Part shown: positions 61,403-64,000 of the stretch, piece by piece | Layout: every line of letters begins with the position of its first letter | Numbering within the stretch: the first letter of the stretch is position 1 | Assembly (NCBI RefSeq): GCF_018139625.1 | Contig: NZ_JAGSOH010000010.1 | Coordinates: forward strand, 36,601 to 100,600 | DNA length: 64,000 nt | DNA from: Actinospica acidithermotolerans | GTDB lineage: Bacteria; Actinomycetota; Actinomycetes; Streptomycetales; Catenulisporaceae | Direction of reading: 5' to 3' | Notes under the pieces: model-generated | Told to the model about the DNA's origin: nothing | Database searches by the model: none | Seen by the model: only the letters and a program-made list of their open reading frames with translations | Position numbers and translations under genes: made by a program

Positions 61403-62731
61403 TCAGGCTTTCGACGCGAGCACCGGCACGGTGAAGCAGTTCGCGTTCATGTCCGGCGTCTGCGTCACCCAGCCGCCGTGCCCGCCGTTCGCCGAATCCT
61501 GCCAGCGCGCGACGTTCAAGCATGCGCGCGTCGTGGCACCCGGGCGTGCCACGACGAACGACGTCGGGATCAGCAGTCCGTGCCCGTCATACGGCTCTGT
61601 CCTATTCATGTACGCCTCGACGCATGACCGGGACACGTCGGCGCTGCACGACCGGATCGCATCCGTCAGCCACTGCGCCGACGCCCATCCGTCGAGCTCC
61701 CACATGGACAGATAAGGTGCGCGCGACGGGAAGTACTTCGCCATCGCCGCTCGGAACGCCGCGACCGTCGGGTACTGCGTGTCCTCGTAGTTGCGCTCGG
61801 TCGACGTCGCGTACAGGACATTGCGGCACTTCGGGGCGTTCGCGTACGTGGTCAGGACCGTCTGGTCCCAGCTCTGCGGCGTCGTGACCTTGGCGATCAG
61901 GCTCACTCCCGCCTGATCCAGCGCCGTGCACAGCGATCCGTTGCCGGACGTGTCGATCGCGTCGAAGACGATCTGCACCCCATGCGCCTTCATGTCGGCG
62001 GCCGCGGCGGCGTAGTTCGGCAGCGCGAAGTCCAGCTGCTCGGTCACGACCTCGTACCCCTCCGCGCGCAGCCCGGCGGCCTGCATCTGCCCGTAGCGGA
62101 TCGAATCGGGCTGGTTGTACTCGACGACCGCCGCGACGTGCGCGCCCAGCTTCTCCTTGAAGTACGCGTAGATTTCAGTTGACGAGTAAAGCGTTCCTCC
62201 GAAGCCCACGGTCCCGTCGCGCGGCTCGGCGGAGCCGTAGATCGAGTAGAGGTGCTGATACTGGTCGTACGCCTGGTCGATCGGCTCGCCGCCGATGTCC
62301 GGCACGTCCTTGGAGCTGACGTACGACGCGCCCGCGTAATCGAAGATCGAGTTCCCCGCGAAGGCGAAGACCTGGCCTGAATCGATCAGCTGGTGCGCGC
62401 ACTGGATGTTCCCGATTCCGCTGCCGGCGTCGTCGCATTGATCGACCACGATCTTGCGCCCGTCGACTCCGCCCGCCGCATTCAGCGCGTCGAAGTACGC
62501 CTGCGCCCCGTACCCCGGCCCCGAGAACGCGTTCACGCCGAGCGGGCTGCTGATCGAGTCGATCATCCCCACCTTGATCTCGCTCGACGACACCCCCTCC
62601 ACCAGCGCCGTCCCACCACCCTGCGGCTGCCCGGTGAACGCACTCGCCGGCAGCCGCGTCCCGCAGCCGCCCGCCGCGCCCGCGACCAGCAGCGCCGCGA
62701 CCGCCAGCGGCAGAGCCCATCTCCTCCTCAC
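61403..62731 (-). CDS. LivK-like ABC substrate-binding lipoprotein
   Basis: This 442-residue lipoprotein has a signal with lipobox AGGC and a type 1 periplasmic-binding fold: IKVGMIDSISSPLGVNAFSGPGYGAQAYFDALNAAGGVDGRKI, then the FAGNSIFDYAGASYV and CSADVSRSCVEAYM regions. Leu/Ile/Val-type proteins of this fold bind amino acids, amides or aromatic acids. It lies opposite the permease/ATPase operon beyond the rhamnosidase, so it is a likely but unproven partner. The start is a GTG within GTGAGGAGGAG. Confidence 0.85.
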   Translation of the reverse strand: MRRRWALPLAVAALLVAGAAGGCGTRLPASAFTGQPQGGGTALVEGVSSSEIKVGMIDSISSPLGVNAFSGPGYGAQAYFDALNAAGGVDGRKIVVDQCDDAGSGIGNIQCAHQLIDSGQVFAFAGNSIFDYAGASYVSSKDVPDIGGEPIDQAYDQYQHLYSIYGSAEPRDGTVGFGGTLYSSTEIYAYFKEKLGAHVAAVVEYNQPDSIRYGQMQAAGLRAEGYEVVTEQLDFALPNYAAAAADMKAHGVQIVFDAIDTSGNGSLCTALDQAGVSLIAKVTTPQSWDQTVLTTYANAPKCRNVLYATSTERNYEDTQYPTVAAFRAAMAKYFPSRAPYLSMWELDGWASAQWLTDAIRSCSADVSRSCVEAYMNRTEPYDGHGLLIPTSFVVARPGATTRACLNVARWQDSANGGHGGWVTQTPDMNANCFTVPVLASKA

Positions 62732-62827
62732 AGTCGGCCACTTCCCCGAGGTTCCCCCGCTACCCGCCCCCGTCCTCCCGCTTCCGCCGAACGGCCGGTC
62801 CCGGGGTCCAAACGGCGAGGCTCACCT

Positions 62828-63493
62828 TCAGTGCCGTCCGCTCTCCAAGCCGTGGAGCATCGCCCGCAGCCCGAACTCGAAGCCCCCCTCCGGCCCCGCC
62901 GCGTACTCCGCCGAGGGCGACTCGACCCGCGCCCGCAGCCTCGGGAATCCCACCGCCACCGCCACGGCGTCCGCCTGATGCGCCCGCGCCAGCTCCTCGG
63001 CATTCGCGTCCCGCGCAAGCTTGCGGTTGAACGCCTGCTGCGCCGCCACTCCGAGCGCGTTGCCGAGCACGAACGTGAACACGGCCGCCGCTGCCTGATC
63101 AGCCTCGATGCCCACGAACCCGCCTGCCTCGTACACCCCGAGCGCGTGATCGTCGTGCCGCGCCTTCCCCGGCCCGTAGATCGGATACGCACCGAACGCC
63201 TGGACCAGCCAAGGGTGCCGCGTGAACATCGCGTGCAGGCTCACCGCCATCCGGTACGCCGCCTCCCGCCAGCCCAGTTCCGCCGGATCGGGCAGCTCCG
63301 CCTCGTGCCACGCCTCGTCCGCGGCCAACGCGATGAGCGCGTCCTTGCTGCCGACATGCCAGTAGACCGCCGTAGCCGCGGAGCGCAGCCTTCGCCCGAG
63401 GTCCCGCATGTTGAGGCCCTCCAGGCCCTCGGCGTCGAGCAGTTCGATCGCCGCCTTGACGATCTGGTCCCGGGTCAGCTGGTCGCGTGCCAT
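62828..63493 (-). CDS. TetR/AcrR-family repressor
   Basis: This 221-residue protein has the TetR helix-turn-helix LTRDQIVKAAIELLDAEGLEGLNMRDLGRRLRSAATAVYWHVGSKDALI and a C-terminal TetR-like ligand domain. It begins with ATG at 63493. Three palindromic operators lie in the region before the divergent hydrolase gene, so it should repress that gene and itself. Confidence 0.93.
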   Translation of the reverse strand: MARDQLTRDQIVKAAIELLDAEGLEGLNMRDLGRRLRSAATAVYWHVGSKDALIALAADEAWHEAELPDPAELGWREAAYRMAVSLHAMFTRHPWLVQAFGAYPIYGPGKARHDDHALGVYEAGGFVGIEADQAAAAVFTFVLGNALGVAAQQAFNRKLARDANAEELARAHQADAVAVAVGFPRLRARVESPSAEYAAGPEGGFEFGLRAMLHGLESGRH

Positions 63494-63504
63494 GCGGGAA
63501 TTGT

Positions 63505-63592
63505 AGTTGCACAGCGTTCAAGTCGGGCGTAGCGTTCCACTTGAACGTTGTTCAAGTCGGGTCCGCGTGTCCTCCTTGCACATTGTTCAAGT
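63505..63592. promoter_or_regulatory. Three palindromic TetR operators
   Basis: Site 1 (63507-63523) is TTGCAC-AGC-GTTCAAGT, site 2 (63539-63557) is the perfect ACTTGAAC-GTT-GTTCAAGT, and site 3 (63576-63592) is TTGCAC-ATT-GTTCAAGT. Centres are 34 and 35 nt apart. They fill the divergent intergenic region. Confidence 0.8.
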
Positions 63593-63660
63593 CACGCTCC
63601 AAAGTCACGCGTCCGAATCACCTGTCCGAGTCACGGTCCAGTTCACAGGAGATTGCCGTA

Positions 63661-64000
63661 ATGTCCGAGATCACCACCCTGTCCGACGTCGTCGCCCACG
63701 CCGCCGAGAAATACGGCATCCCCGGCCTAGCCGCCGCCGTCTGGCACAAGGGCACCGAGACCATCGCCGCGCACGGCGTCACCAACCTCGACCACCAACA
63801 GCCGGTCGACGAGAACACCCTCTTCGCCGTCGGCTCGACCTCGAAGCCGTTCGCCGCCACCGCGCTCATGCACCTCGTAGCGCGGGGCGAAGTCGACCTC
63901 GACGCCCCGGTCAGGCACTACATCCCCGAACTTCGCCTGCCGAACGAGGAGTGGACGGCCCAGATCACTGTCAAGCAACTGCTCAACCACACGGCGGGCC
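63661..64000 (+). CDS. Class C beta-lactamase-like serine hydrolase (partial)
   Basis: The first 113 residues are visible; the rest lies past the window end. AAVWHKGTETIAAHGVTNLDHQQPVDENTLFAVGSTSKPFAATALMHLVA contains the catalytic STSK (SxxK) motif, and PVRHYIPELRLPNEEWTAQITVKQLLNHTAG is the usual following block. Members act as esterases, D-aminopeptidases or beta-lactamases. An AGGAGA precedes the ATG at 63661. It is controlled by the divergent TetR gene, judging from the operators. Confidence 0.9.
   Translation, partial: MSEITTLSDVVAHAAEKYGIPGLAAAVWHKGTETIAAHGVTNLDHQQPVDENTLFAVGSTSKPFAATALMHLVARGEVDLDAPVRHYIPELRLPNEEWTAQITVKQLLNHTAG

Overview
The window is chromosomal DNA from a high-GC Actinomycetota, most like Streptomycetales or Catenulisporales. 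The evidence is two mycothiol genes (mshA, mshD), carD, a GlnR-type nitrogen regulator, an RsiG-type c-di-GMP anti-sigma factor, a Nur-like Fur protein, an SCO6880-family protein, frequent GTG starts and strongly GC-biased third codon positions. From memory, the order ispD/F-carD-phoPR-phoU-gpmA-mshA ... nur ... sulfurtransferase ... glnR-mshD-ppk ... pit/pst broadly follows the SCO4233-to-SCO4126 stretch of Streptomyces coelicolor. The organism is probably not a Streptomyces, because ispD and ispF are fused here and the pst/pit and type IV secretion-like blocks appear exchanged.

Layout. 0-2.3 kb: sugar ABC ATPase, tRNA-Thr, ChrB-like protein. 2.3-7.4 kb: five-gene minus-strand operon for a ferric-iron-type ABC importer plus a COG4280 membrane protein and a small partner. 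7.6-9.7 kb: CrtI/PYROXD2-like oxidoreductase and a VOC protein. 9.7-16.9 kb: fused ispDF, carD, a lipoprotein, phoP-phoR, phoU and gpmA. 17-20.4 kb: mshA operon, SDR and methyltransferase. 20.8-23 kb: DUF2516, HbhA-like, XRE regulator and RsiG. 23.1-25.7 kb: micro-protein, nitrobindin, Nur and YgfZ operon, with a divergent DsrE. 25.8-29.8 kb: DUF1416, sulfurtransferase with an upstream Cys-rich leader peptide, DUF2993, a Q/Y-rich membrane protein and MoaD/ThiS. 30-36 kb: glnR, mshD, ppk, CHAD and a MutT1-like two-domain hydrolase. 36-43.6 kb: a chromosomal type IV secretion-like cluster (VirB4, SCO6880, VirB6, VirB8 and VirB2 types) divergent from a transglycosylase-NlpC/P60 enzyme. 43.6-52 kb: epimerase, lipoprotein, PhoU-like/Pit, and pstSCAB. 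52-55 kb: SpoIIE-type phosphatase and an MTB12-like lipoprotein. 55-62.7 kb: branched-chain-type ABC transporter with fused permeases around a secreted GH78 rhamnosidase. 62.8-64 kb: TetR and a class C beta-lactamase-like hydrolase cut by the window end.

A theme is phosphate. PhoP-PhoR, PhoU, PstSCAB, Pit with its PhoU-like partner, Ppk, CHAD and a MutT1-like enzyme are all present, and three sets of 11-nt PHO-box repeats are readable upstream of phoU, upstream of the pit operon and upstream of pstS. Other regulatory structure found by eye includes a leaderless Cys-rich leader peptide before the sulfurtransferase, a terminator-like hairpin just upstream of glnR, a triple palindrome between the TetR gene and its divergent neighbour, and GCTTGC half-sites in front of the XRE gene. 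All assignments come from reading the sequence and from remembered family features; no database search was run.
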